Source: Sphingomonas sp. IBVSS2
GTDB taxonomy: Bacteria > Pseudomonadota > Alphaproteobacteria > Sphingomonadales > Sphingomonadaceae
Reading direction: 5' to 3'
Assembly (NCBI RefSeq): GCF_002127225.1
Contig: NZ_NFUR01000003.1
Coordinates: 186,001 to 250,000, forward strand
Length of the DNA: 64,000 nucleotides
Positions 11,176-19,783 of the stretch are shown here, piece after piece. A program made the position numbers and the translations under genes. The notes below the pieces were generated by a model. That model saw only the letters and a program-made list of their open reading frames with translations, was not told the origin of the DNA and ran no database searches. Positions within the stretch are counted from its first letter, which is position 1; the number at the start of each line of letters is the position of its first letter.

Positions 11176-11991
11176 TCAGCCGAGGGCGCGGGCGAGGGCG
11201 ACGAATTCCTCGACGGTCACCGTCTCCGCGCGGCGGCTGGAATCGATGCCCAGCCTTTCCATCGCCTCCAGCGCGCCGGGCATGCCCTTCAGGCTCTGGC
11301 GCAGCATCTTGCGGCGCTGGCCGAACGCGGCGGCAGTGAGCGTCTCCAGCGTCTTCAGCCGCACACCCTCCGGCGCGGTGCCGGGGACGATATGGACGAC
11401 GGCCGACATCACCTTGGGCGGCGGGGTGAAGGCCGAGCGGTGGACGTTCATCGCGATCTTCGGAGTCGAGCGCCATTGGGCGAGCACCGCCAGCCGGCCA
11501 TAATGCTCGGTGCCGGGCGCGGCGACGATCCGCTCGGCGACTTCCTTCTGGAACATCAGCGTCAGGCTGGCCCACCAGGGCTCCCATGCCGCCGAGAGCC
11601 AGCCCACGAGCAGTGCCGTGCCGACATTATAGGGCAGGTTGGCGACGACATGGGGCTTGCCCTGGAACAGCGCAGGCGCGTCCACTTCCAGCGCATCGCC
11701 TTCAATGACGCGGAGCTTGCCCGGAAAATAGGTGCCGAGTTCCTCCAGCGCGGGAATGCAGCGCCGGTCGCGCTCCACCGCGGTGACGCCGGCCCCGCCC
11801 TGGAGCAGCGCGCGGGTGAGGCCGCCGGGGCCCGGGCCGACCTCGAACACTTCGGCGCCCTCGAGCTTGCCCGGCACCTTGGCGATGCGGGCGAGCAGCT
11901 GGTGGTCGAACAGGAAATTCTGGCCCAGCGCCTTGCTCGCGCTGAGACCATATTTGCCGATGACTTCCCTGAGAGGCGGAAGCTCGGTCAC
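11176..11991 (-). CDS. rsmA: 16S rRNA dimethyladenosine transferase
   Basis: A 271-residue KsgA/RsmA protein that dimethylates A1518 and A1519 of 16S rRNA. Motifs are [11 protein letters not shown] at the N-terminus, [12 protein letters not shown] for SAM, and the diagnostic NLPYN near residue 118. Its ATG overlaps the pdxA stop by four bases (ATGA), so translation is coupled. The lptD-surA-pdxA-rsmA order is conserved in many proteobacteria, which adds to the assignment. Confidence 0.98.
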   Translation of the reverse strand: MTELPPLREVIGKYGLSASKALGQNFLFDHQLLARIAKVPGKLEGAEVFEVGPGPGGLTRALLQGGAGVTAVERDRRCIPALEELGTYFPGKLRVIEGDALEVDAPALFQGKPHVVANLPYNVGTALLVGWLSAAWEPWWASLTLMFQKEVAERIVAAPGTEHYGRLAVLAQWRSTPKIAMNVHRSAFTPPPKVMSAVVHIVPGTAPEGVRLKTLETLTAAAFGQRRKMLRQSLKGMPGALEAMERLGIDSSRRAETVTVEEFVALARALG

Positions 11992-12983
11992 GCCGCGGCT
12001 TCGGCCCGGCGCTGCGCGGCGCTGGCGGCCATCTTGATCGCGGCGATCATCGCCCCCGGATTGGCGGCGTCCTTGCCGGCGATGCCGAAGGCGGTGCCAT
12101 GGTCGGGCGAGGTGCGGACGATCGGCAGGCCGAGCGTGATGTTCACGCCCTCGTCGAAGTGCAGCGTCTTGATCGGGATCAGCGCCTGGTCGTGCGTCGG
12201 GCAGAGCGCGGCATCATAGCCGGCACGGGCACGGGCATGGAACATCGCGTCGGCAGCGAAGGGGCCGATCGCGTCGATCCCTTCCTCGCGCAGGCGGGCG
12301 ATGGCGGGCTGGAGCACGTCGATCTCCTCGCGCCCGATTTCCCCGCTTTCGCCGGCATGGGGGTTGAGGCCGGCAAAGGCGAGCCGGGGGCGCTCGATGC
12401 CGAAATTGCGCAGCAGGCCGCGTGCGGTGACGCGCGCCTTGGTGAGCACCAGGTCGATGGTGAGCAGTTCGGGCACCCGGGCCAGCGGCTCGTGCACCGT
12501 CATCGGCACCACGCGCAGCGTGGGGCCGGCGAGCATCATCACCGCGTTCTCGGGCGCGATGCCGCAGCGTTCGGCGACGAATTCGGTCTGGCCGGGATGC
12601 GTGAAGCCGATCTTGTAGAGCTGGACCTTCGACACCGGGCCGGTCACCACGCCGCCGGCCGCGCCGGCATTGGCGAGGCCCACCGCCAGCTCGAGCGACT
12701 GGAGCGCCGCTTTCGCGCTGGCCTCGTCGGGGTTGCCCGGGGTGACTTCGCAGGTGTCGCTGACGGCGAGCACCGGCAGCGCGTCGCCGAAGACGCCGGC
12801 CGCTTCGTCCGGATTGTTGATCCGGGCGACCGGGCCGTCCCACACGCGCTCGACGGCGGCGGGACAGCCGATGGCAAAGAAGGGCGCGAGCGAGTGGAGT
12901 TCGCGCGCCTTCCATGCCTTGGCAGTGATCTCGGGGCCGATTCCGGCCGAATCGCCCATCGATATGGCGAGCGGCCGGATCAC
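11988..12983 (-). CDS. pdxA: 4-hydroxythreonine-4-phosphate dehydrogenase
   Basis: A 331-residue PdxA, an NAD-dependent enzyme of pyridoxal 5'-phosphate synthesis. It begins [17 protein letters not shown], the family hallmark, and keeps the metal-binding His residues ([22 protein letters not shown]). The start is taken as GTG at 12983, one base after the surA stop, giving the usual PdxA length; an upstream frame extension would run inside surA. It overlaps rsmA by four bases. Confidence 0.97.
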   Translation of the reverse strand: MIRPLAISMGDSAGIGPEITAKAWKARELHSLAPFFAIGCPAAVERVWDGPVARINNPDEAAGVFGDALPVLAVSDTCEVTPGNPDEASAKAALQSLELAVGLANAGAAGGVVTGPVSKVQLYKIGFTHPGQTEFVAERCGIAPENAVMMLAGPTLRVVPMTVHEPLARVPELLTIDLVLTKARVTARGLLRNFGIERPRLAFAGLNPHAGESGEIGREEIDVLQPAIARLREEGIDAIGPFAADAMFHARARAGYDAALCPTHDQALIPIKTLHFDEGVNITLGLPIVRTSPDHGTAFGIAGKDAANPGAMIAAIKMAASAAQRRAEAAA

Positions 12984-12984
12984 T

Positions 12985-14373
12985 TCAGCGATATTCGATG
13001 AGCGCGTCGCGCCGCAGGTCGCGGAGCATGCGCTGCGCACGCAGATTGGTACGCTTGTCGGCCTCGCCGTCCTGGATCTGCTCGATCGAGGGAAGGCCGG
13101 GGGACGGCGGATCGTCGCGGCCGCACACGACGAGAACGCGCACGCCGTCCTCGATCGTGCCGAAGGGCTGGGTCACCTGGCCCACCTGCAACGGCAGGAT
13201 GATCTGCTGGAGCGCGGGCGGCAGGTCGCCGATCACCACGCCGTCCTTCTCCACCACTTCGGCATTCTGCGCGGCGGCGACGTTGGACGCATCGCCGCAG
13301 CCCTTGATCGCCTGGGTCGCCGCGGCGAACTGGCCGGCACGCGCCGTGGCCTGCGCCTCGTTGGTGCCCTTGGGGAAGTTGATCGTGATCTGGCGCAGCG
13401 AGAGCTTGGCACCGCGCGGATCGGCCATGCCGACCTTGCGCTTGTCGGCGAGATAGACGACCGAGAAGCCCGTGCTGAGCGGGATCGGGCCGGCGACCTG
13501 GCCGGGCTGCATCTCCTCGACGGCCTTGGCCATCTCCTCCGGCAGGATGCCGGGCGCCATGCGGACCCAGCCGAGATCGCCGCCCTGGCCCTTGGTCGAG
13601 CTTTCCGAATAAGTCTTCGCCAGATAGTCGAACGGCGCGCCTTCCTTCATCTGCTGGATGATGCGCTGCATGCCCGCATAGACTTCCTGCTTACGGTCGT
13701 CGGTCGCGTTCATGTAGATTTCGTAGACGTGATATTCCTCGCTGCCCTGCGCGGCCTTGAGGCGGTCGAGAATGGCCTTGGCCTCCTCGTCGCTCACGTT
13801 GATGTCCACCTTGCGGCGCAGCAGGCGGCTCCAGGCGACCTCGCCCTCGACCTGCTTGCGCATCGTGCGCTCGGACGCGCCGGCCTCGCGCAGGAAGGCG
13901 CGCATCTGCTCCGGCGTCTTCTGGAGGCGGCGCGCGACCGAGGCGAAGCTCTGGTCGATCTCCTTGGGGTCGACCTTGATCTCGTTGGCCTTGGCCTCCT
14001 GGATCTGCAGCGTCTCGTCGATCAGCTGGCGCAGGATCATCATGCGATACTGATCGCGCTCTTCCGGCTTCAGGTTGAGCTTGTTGAGCGCGATGATCAG
14101 GTTGAGCCGCTGATCGACGTCGGTGCCGGTCAGCACCGTGTCGTTCACGATCGCCGTGGGCTTGCGGACGTTCGGATCGGCCTTGCCGAACAGCTTGAGA
14201 TCGCGGGGGAGATCGAGCTGGGCGGCGAGCGCCGCCTCCTGATCTTCCTGCGTCGGCGGTGCCGGTGCGTGCGGGGCGGTCTGCGCCATGGCGGCGGATG
14301 CCAGGCTGGAGATCGCGAGCGCCAGAACGGACGAGCGGCCTGCGCGGATCGCCTTGGTAACACCAATGTTCAC
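12985..14373 (-). CDS. surA: SurA-type periplasmic chaperone / peptidyl-prolyl isomerase
   Basis: A 462-residue protein with a signal peptide ending ASAAMAQ, a SurA N-terminal domain (about 60-190), and a parvulin-type PPIase domain (about 200-310, containing YSESSTKGQGGDLGWV). A second, degenerate parvulin-like region follows (about 320-430). SurA escorts beta-barrel proteins, including LptD, to the Bam machine, and its gene sits directly after lptD here. GTG at 14373 is chosen with a GAGGG site upstream; an in-frame TTG at 14391 is the alternative. The stop is one base from the pdxA start. Confidence 0.93.
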   Translation of the reverse strand: MNIGVTKAIRAGRSSVLALAISSLASAAMAQTAPHAPAPPTQEDQEAALAAQLDLPRDLKLFGKADPNVRKPTAIVNDTVLTGTDVDQRLNLIIALNKLNLKPEERDQYRMMILRQLIDETLQIQEAKANEIKVDPKEIDQSFASVARRLQKTPEQMRAFLREAGASERTMRKQVEGEVAWSRLLRRKVDINVSDEEAKAILDRLKAAQGSEEYHVYEIYMNATDDRKQEVYAGMQRIIQQMKEGAPFDYLAKTYSESSTKGQGGDLGWVRMAPGILPEEMAKAVEEMQPGQVAGPIPLSTGFSVVYLADKRKVGMADPRGAKLSLRQITINFPKGTNEAQATARAGQFAAATQAIKGCGDASNVAAAQNAEVVEKDGVVIGDLPPALQQIILPLQVGQVTQPFGTIEDGVRVLVVCGRDDPPSPGLPSIEQIQDGEADKRTNLRAQRMLRDLRRDALIEYR

Positions 14374-14469
14374 GTGAATCCGTACCCTCAAATCTGCCGG
14401 AAGCGTGGCGCTTACTGGCCAATTGTGCCTGAACTTAGGCTTACCGGCGGTTCCCCTCTGTCGCGGAGC

Positions 14470-16770
14470 CTAGCGTCCGAGATTCTTGAACGCCAGCGTG
14501 AACAGATAGGAATTGCCGCGCGACGCATCGCCGGTGGTGGCATAGTCGCGCTTCCAGGTGAAGCCCAGCCTCAGGCAATCGTCCTCATAGGTGATGCCGA
14601 CGCGGTGGCGCACCGGCTCGAATCCGTCGGAGAGCGAGGCGGGATCTTCCTTGCGATCGGTGAGATCGACCAGGGTGGAGCCCGAGATCGACCAGAAGCG
14701 CGCGATCTGCACACGGGCGCCGAGCCGCAGCTCCTCGCGATCCTGCAGGTCCTCGAGCGACGCGCTGATGTTGCGGTTGAGGCGCAGATAGCCGAGCTGG
14801 ATATACGTCGCCCGCGAGCCGAGCGTCATGTCGACTTCGTTGCGGCGGAAGGCGAGGTTGTCCTTGTCGAGCCGGTAGCGGTGCGTGAAGCTGATGAAGT
14901 CGCGGAAGCGGATCACCGTGCGGCCGACGATGTCGGACACCCGGTCGGTCAGCCCCGTCCCGTCTGGGAACAGCGTGGGGCGCGACGAGATGCGGTAGCT
15001 CTGGCCGATATTCGCGTCGATGGAGAATCCCGGCAGGTACAGCGCGTAATCCATGCCCCAGGTGAACCGGGTCGAATCCTCGAACCGGTCATAGCCCGGG
15101 AAACGGTTGAGCGCGAAGAGGTTCGAATCCTCCAGGTCCACCGCGCGGGCGTCTTCGTTGGGGACTTCCAGATTGGCGATCTTGGGCGAGGCGACGACCT
15201 GGAAGCGAGGCGTGATCCGCTGGGTGCCGCCGAACAGGCTGCCGATCAGCGGCCATTTCACGTCCACCGCCGCGGCGGCGATGCCGCGCGTGTGGAAGCC
15301 ATCCTCGCCGCGATAGCTGACGACGCTGGTCAGGTTCGTGTCCGAGGCGTTGTAGAGATCGCCCCGGGCATAGGCGGTCAGGGTCACTTCCTGGCCCCAG
15401 TTGGTCAGGCGGCGCAGGTCCCAGCGGGCGCTGGCGAAGGCGCGCTGCGAATCCTGCCCGTCGGACCGCCCGATCGCCAGCGTGTTGAGCTGGAATTCGA
15501 AACGTCCGCCGACCAGCCCGTCGTCCATCCGGCGGCGATAGTCGATCTCGGGCAGGGCATAGGGCTGCAGGCCCTGGCGGTCGCCGACCCGCAGCGTCTG
15601 CACCACCCAGGCGTTTATCGAGAAATAGCTATCCGCATCAATGCGTTCCACGCGAATATTGTTACGCAACCTGTCATCGCGCGAAATATCGTAGCGACGC
15701 AGGAAGGTGCGGTCGGTGGTCAAGCGCAGCGAGGCGCTGGCGCTCCAGGCCGGATCGAGCTGGAAATTGCCGACCGCGTCGAGATAGCCGCGGAAATCGT
15801 TCTTCGAGGTGGCCGGAGTGACGGGAACCGTCAGATCGTCCGCCCGGCGGCTATAGGTGCCATAGGCGCTGAGGCGGAAGGCGCCGAGCGAATTCAGCTC
15901 GCGATAATCGGCCTGCAGCACCGGCAGCACGTTGGTGTAGATGCGCGGCGTGATCGTCAGGTCGCGATTGGGCGCGAAGCTGAGATAGTAAGGCAGCGCG
16001 AACTGGAAGCCGTTGGTGCGGTTGTAGCGCAGGTCCGGCGACAGGATGCCGCTGGCGCTCTGGCCGCCCACCGGATGCGAGAAGACCGGCAGCGGGATCG
16101 TCGCGAAACCGAACACCGAGACACGGGCGCCGGTATAGCGCAGCCGCTTCTTGTCGGGCTCATAGACCACGCGGTCGGCAGTGACCTTCCAGGTGGGCTC
16201 CTTGGGGCATCCTTCCGAATCGCTCACCGCACAGGGCGTGTAGGCGGCGTTGTGGACGGTGAAGCTGCCGTCCGCATGGCGTTCGCCGCGCTGCGCGGCG
16301 ACGCGACCGCCCGCGTCGAGCACCACCAGCATGTTCTGGACGACGCCGTCCTTCAGGGTATCGGTCAGCTCGATCTTGTCGCCATAGGCGCTGTCGCCCT
16401 GCGGATTGACCAGAACGACATTGCCCTCGGCCACCACCTGGCCGGACTTGCGGTTCCATACCACCTTGTCGGCGCGCAGCCGCTCGCTGCGGCGATAGAG
16501 GCGCACGTCGCCGGTGGCGGTCACAACGTCCTGCTCGTTGTCGTAATCGAGCTGATCGGCAGTGAACTGGATCTGGTCCTCGCCCTCGGGCAGCGCCGTC
16601 GGCGAAGGCGGCGGCGGCTCGACCGCGGGAGTCTGCAGGTCGGGCGCCGCAGCCGGGGTCGGCGCCGGGGTGGGAGCGCCCCGAGTCGGCTCGGTCTGCG
16701 TCTGGGCGCGCGCCTCGGCCGCCAGGCACAGGCCGAGCGCGGCCGACAGCAGCAAGGCCTTGCGCGTCAC
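14470..16770 (-). CDS. lptD: LPS-assembly protein LptD (OstA)
   Basis: A 766-residue outer-membrane protein: signal peptide (ending AAEARAQ), a Pro/Thr-rich linker, an N-terminal OstA beta-jellyroll (about 60-165, QFTADQLDYDNEQDVVTATG) and a long beta-barrel domain to the C-terminus. It inserts lipopolysaccharide, or in sphingomonads presumably glycosphingolipid, into the outer leaflet together with LptE. The start is uncertain: GTG at 16770 (GGGA upstream, then the Lys-containing signal peptide) is preferred; GTG at 16782 is possible. It is upstream of surA and divergent from holC. Confidence 0.93.
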   Translation of the reverse strand: MTRKALLLSAALGLCLAAEARAQTQTEPTRGAPTPAPTPAAAPDLQTPAVEPPPPSPTALPEGEDQIQFTADQLDYDNEQDVVTATGDVRLYRRSERLRADKVVWNRKSGQVVAEGNVVLVNPQGDSAYGDKIELTDTLKDGVVQNMLVVLDAGGRVAAQRGERHADGSFTVHNAAYTPCAVSDSEGCPKEPTWKVTADRVVYEPDKKRLRYTGARVSVFGFATIPLPVFSHPVGGQSASGILSPDLRYNRTNGFQFALPYYLSFAPNRDLTITPRIYTNVLPVLQADYRELNSLGAFRLSAYGTYSRRADDLTVPVTPATSKNDFRGYLDAVGNFQLDPAWSASASLRLTTDRTFLRRYDISRDDRLRNNIRVERIDADSYFSINAWVVQTLRVGDRQGLQPYALPEIDYRRRMDDGLVGGRFEFQLNTLAIGRSDGQDSQRAFASARWDLRRLTNWGQEVTLTAYARGDLYNASDTNLTSVVSYRGEDGFHTRGIAAAAVDVKWPLIGSLFGGTQRITPRFQVVASPKIANLEVPNEDARAVDLEDSNLFALNRFPGYDRFEDSTRFTWGMDYALYLPGFSIDANIGQSYRISSRPTLFPDGTGLTDRVSDIVGRTVIRFRDFISFTHRYRLDKDNLAFRRNEVDMTLGSRATYIQLGYLRLNRNISASLEDLQDREELRLGARVQIARFWSISGSTLVDLTDRKEDPASLSDGFEPVRHRVGITYEDDCLRLGFTWKRDYATTGDASRGNSYLFTLAFKNLGR

Positions 16771-16890
16771 TTCGATTCCCACCTTTGCTTCAACTCCCGT
16801 GCACGCGGCTTCCACCGCCCTATCGCAGCGGTTGCGCCACCGCAACGTCACGTGCGTTGGCCCGAACGCACGGAAGCGCTAACAGGAGCC

Positions 16891-17334
16891 ATGCAGGTCG
16901 ACTTCTACCATCTGACGCAGCTTCCCCTGGAACGCGCGCTGCCCCGCATCGCCGAACGCGTGATCGAGAGCGGCGGACGGCTGCTGATCGTGGCGGGCGA
17001 GGCGAGCCAGCGCGCGCGGCTTGACCAGCTGCTCTGGACCTATGCGCCCGAAAGCTTCCTGCCCCATGGCCAGGCCGGTGGCCCCGATGACGACCGCCAG
17101 CCGGTACTGATCGCGGCCGAGGCCGGTACTCCGGCCAATGGCGCGCGCAACGTGGCGCTGGCCGACGGCGTGTGGCGCGAGGAGGCGCTGGGCTTCGACC
17201 GGGCCTTCCACTTCTTCGACGAGGACCGCATCGCCGAGGCGCGTATCGCCTGGAAGGCGCTGGCCGACCGTGAGGGCGTGGAGCGCAACTACTGGAAGCA
17301 GAACGCGCAGGGGCGCTGGGAAAAGGCGGCCTGA
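16891..17334 (+). CDS. holC: DNA polymerase III chi subunit
   Basis: A 147-residue HolC. The start MQVDFYHLTQLPLERALP, the AGEASQRARLDQLLWTY stretch and the YWKQNAQGRWEK end are typical of alphaproteobacterial chi. In the clamp-loader complex chi binds psi and single-strand binding protein. AGGAG lies two bases before the ATG. The frame is open far upstream, antisense to lptD and surA, but only this end part resembles a protein family. It is upstream of ndk with a 162-base gap. Confidence 0.93.
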   Translation: MQVDFYHLTQLPLERALPRIAERVIESGGRLLIVAGEASQRARLDQLLWTYAPESFLPHGQAGGPDDDRQPVLIAAEAGTPANGARNVALADGVWREEALGFDRAFHFFDEDRIAEARIAWKALADREGVERNYWKQNAQGRWEKAA

Positions 17335-17496
17335 GTTTAGGGCGCTCCGGGTGCCTGGAAGCGCTCTGGAAGGAACAATGGCGGAACATCGTGCTGCAGG
17401 ACGGGACCGGCCCGGCAGGAGCGCTTGCATCGCGCGCCGCCGGGGACTAGGGAGCCGCGACTTTTCCACAACCTCAAAAGCAGGAGCCGCACGGCC

Positions 17497-17919
17497 ATGG
17501 CCGCGAACCGGACCTTTTCGATCATCAAGCCCGATGCCACCCGCCGCAACCTCACCGGCGCGGTCACCAAGATGCTGGAGGAGGCCGGCCTGCGCGTCGT
17601 CGCCTCGAAGCGCATCCAGATGAGCCGCGAGCAGGCCGAGGGCTTCTATGGCGTCCATCGCGAGCGCCCCTTCTTCAACGATCTGGTCGAGTTCATGATC
17701 TCGGGTCCGGTCGTCGTGCAGGTGCTCGAGGGCGAGAACGCCGTGCAGCGCAACCGCGACATCATGGGCGCCACCAACCCGGCCAATGCCGATGCCGGCA
17801 CCATCCGCAAGGAACTGGCCGAATCGATCGAGGCGAACTCGGTGCACGGTTCGGATTCGGACGAGAATGCCGCGATCGAGATCGATTTCTTCTTCAAGCC
17901 GGAAGAGATCGTCGGCTGA
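17497..17919 (+). CDS. ndk: Nucleoside diphosphate kinase
   Basis: A 140-residue Ndk of standard length. It transfers the gamma phosphate between nucleoside triphosphates and diphosphates through a phosphohistidine. [13 protein letters not shown] at the N-terminus, [15 protein letters not shown], and the catalytic His in ANSVHGSDS are all present. AGGAG lies ten bases before the ATG. A strong intrinsic terminator follows at 17951. All core residues are intact. Confidence 0.99.
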   Translation: MAANRTFSIIKPDATRRNLTGAVTKMLEEAGLRVVASKRIQMSREQAEGFYGVHRERPFFNDLVEFMISGPVVVQVLEGENAVQRNRDIMGATNPANADAGTIRKELAESIEANSVHGSDSDENAAIEIDFFFKPEEIVG

Positions 17920-17950
17920 TCGCCGGGTTTCTACACCGATCTGGATGCGA

Positions 17951-17980
17951 AAGGCCGGGGTGGAAGCCCCGGCCTTTTTC
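17951..17980 (+). terminator. Intrinsic terminator after ndk
   Basis: AAGGCCGGGG and CCCCGGCCTT form a 10-bp stem with a six-base loop, running into TTTTTC. This is the clearest rho-independent terminator in the window, 31 bases after the ndk stop. Confidence 0.92.
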
Positions 17981-18054
17981 GTTTCCGGACGCGTATGGAC
18001 TTCGGCGTCCCATGTGACGGTTTCGCCCCTGGGTTTGGAACCACGACCCGCACC

Positions 18055-18501
18055 CTAGCGCATGGCGAGGTGGCCGCAGCCGCGCATCTGGCTGGTGCCC
18101 GGCACCACGCCTTCGGCGGTCACCGACACGCTGTGCATGAAGCTCGCGCCCGCATCGTCCCTGCAGGGCTCGCGCTTGATCTCGACGATCACCGGCCGGA
18201 GCGCGCCGCCCGCCCGCATCTCGCCGCTCAGGACGATCAGCGTGCTCGGTGCGTCCGCCGGCTGGCCGCGATAGAACAGCTTGAAGTCGTTGTGCTGCGA
18301 ACCGCTGGCCCAGACGAGGCTGGCGTCATGGGCGCCCCCGCCGGTGGACGTGATGTCGATGCTCCAGCCCTCGCCGCCACCGTTGAAGGCGGGGACCGGG
18401 CTCATCTGGCCTCCGCGGAGCTCCGGCGGCGGCCCGGATGTCGAAGTCGATTGGGTGCAGCCGGCCAGTGCCAGCATCGTCATGGCGATCATCGCGCGCA
18501 T
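18055..18501 (-). CDS. Putative lipoprotein
   Basis: A 148-residue protein with a short lipoprotein signal and lipobox LALAGC (Cys at residue 15). The mature part has a beta-rich look, and the C-terminal region (REPCRDDAG ... GVVPGTSQMRGCGHL) pairs two cysteines in a pattern I associate with small uncharacterised lipoproteins of the COG3650/HslJ-like kind; that link is tentative. GAGGGAGG precedes the ATG at good spacing. It diverges from the nucleoside permease-like gene at 18643. Confidence 0.8.
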   Translation of the reverse strand: MRAMIAMTMLALAGCTQSTSTSGPPPELRGGQMSPVPAFNGGGEGWSIDITSTGGGAHDASLVWASGSQHNDFKLFYRGQPADAPSTLIVLSGEMRAGGALRPVIVEIKREPCRDDAGASFMHSVSVTAEGVVPGTSQMRGCGHLAMR

Positions 18502-18642
18502 TTTCGCAGATCCTCCCTCTGTTGTGTCCCGAAGCTGCAAACGCGAAACGGGGGCCGCGGTTGCCCCAGGGCCATCGATTGCAAAGCCGGCCCCCGCTAT
18601 CAGGATCGGGTGACGGGCAGGCGAGAAGGGATGCGACGGGGG

Positions 18643-19758
18643 ATGCGGAAGCTTGGAATGGCGGCGGCGCTGATATCGGCCGCCCTGTCTTCGAACGCCG
18701 GGGCGGCGGTGCTGCACCCCAAGGTGGTGATCCTGGGATATTTCGAGACGAGCAAGGCCTATGGCGAGAAGGGCTATTGGGGCGATGCCGACAAGCCGGG
18801 CGAACTGCATCACTGGATCGAGGGCCTGAACCTCAAGCGGCGGCTGCCGGTGAAGGGGGCGTTCAACCCCGTCTGGGCCAATGCCGACGGATCGATCATC
18901 GCAATGAAGATCGGGCCCAACAGCCTGCATCCCGCCGTGAACCTGATGGCGCTCGGCCTGGATGCGAATTTCGACCTTTCGCACTCCTACTGGCTGATCA
19001 ACGGCATTGCGGGCACGTCGCCGGAGACGGGAACCATCGGGGACCTGATCTGGACGGATTTCGTCGTCAACGGCGACGTCGCCCATGAGATCGACGCCCG
19101 CGAGATCCCCGCCGACTGGCCGGAGGGATATTTCCCCGCCGGCAGGACCAGGCCCTATCCCGAACCGCGGGTGGCGGCCGGCTCGCCGGAGGACGTCCGC
19201 GGCTGGACCGGCCCGTTCCGCACGAACCGTGCGCGGACGGTCACCATGCTCAACGCGTCGCTTGCCCGCTGGGCCTATCGGCTGACCGTTCGCGTCGCGC
19301 TTCCCGACAATGCCGAGATGCGGGCGGTTCGGGCGGAATATGACCAGCCTCGGGCGCGGTCGGTGCCGGAAGTCGCGATCGGATCGACGCTTTCGTCTGA
19401 GACCTTCTGGCTGGGCGGCCGGCTGGACGCATGGGCGCGCCGCTGGGTCGCCTATATGACCGACGGCCGCGGAACGTTCCGCACCACCGAGACCAATGAT
19501 GCCGGGGCGATGGTGGCGCTGGCGGCGCTGGGCCGGGCAGGGCGGGTCGACCCCGACCGGGTGCTGCTGCTCCGCGCGGCGAGCAATTTCGACATGCCGC
19601 CCCGGGGCGTGCCCGCGTCGGAGCAGCTCGTCCGGGAGGGGCCGCAATCCTTTGCCGGCTATCTGCCGGCGCTGGACGGGCTCTACCGGGTGGGCGCGCC
19701 GGTGGTGCACGAGATCGTCCGCGGCTGGCCGACCTATTCCAAGGCGCCTCCGAAGTGA
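18643..19758 (+). CDS. Purine nucleoside permease-like (NUP family) secreted protein
   Basis: A 371-residue protein with a signal peptide (about 1-21, ending SSNAGA). Family-like blocks are VVILGYFETSKAYG, DLSHSYWLINGIAGTSPETG, and DFVVNGDVAHEIDAREIPADW, matching the NUP (purine nucleoside permease) family first described in yeasts. I see no membrane helices beyond the signal, so despite the family name it looks like a soluble periplasmic protein; the fold is reminiscent of nucleoside phosphorylases. ATGs at 18631 and 18658 are alternative starts. Convergent with the histidine kinase gene. Confidence 0.82.
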   Translation: MRKLGMAAALISAALSSNAGAAVLHPKVVILGYFETSKAYGEKGYWGDADKPGELHHWIEGLNLKRRLPVKGAFNPVWANADGSIIAMKIGPNSLHPAVNLMALGLDANFDLSHSYWLINGIAGTSPETGTIGDLIWTDFVVNGDVAHEIDAREIPADWPEGYFPAGRTRPYPEPRVAAGSPEDVRGWTGPFRTNRARTVTMLNASLARWAYRLTVRVALPDNAEMRAVRAEYDQPRARSVPEVAIGSTLSSETFWLGGRLDAWARRWVAYMTDGRGTFRTTETNDAGAMVALAALGRAGRVDPDRVLLLRAASNFDMPPRGVPASEQLVREGPQSFAGYLPALDGLYRVGAPVVHEIVRGWPTYSKAPPK

Positions 19759-19783
19759 GGATATGACGCGGTTCCGGCGGCGA

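Noticed and set aside
12670..16890. A very long open frame on the plus strand, antisense to pdxA, surA and lptD and running into holC
   Set aside because: Its translation has no family-like segments until the holC start at 16891. High GC third positions on the minus-strand genes remove stop codons from the antisense frame.
17425..17455. Possible ndk promoter (CTTGCAT ... GACTAG)
   Set aside because: The spacing and match are too weak to list as a feature, although the position is plausible.
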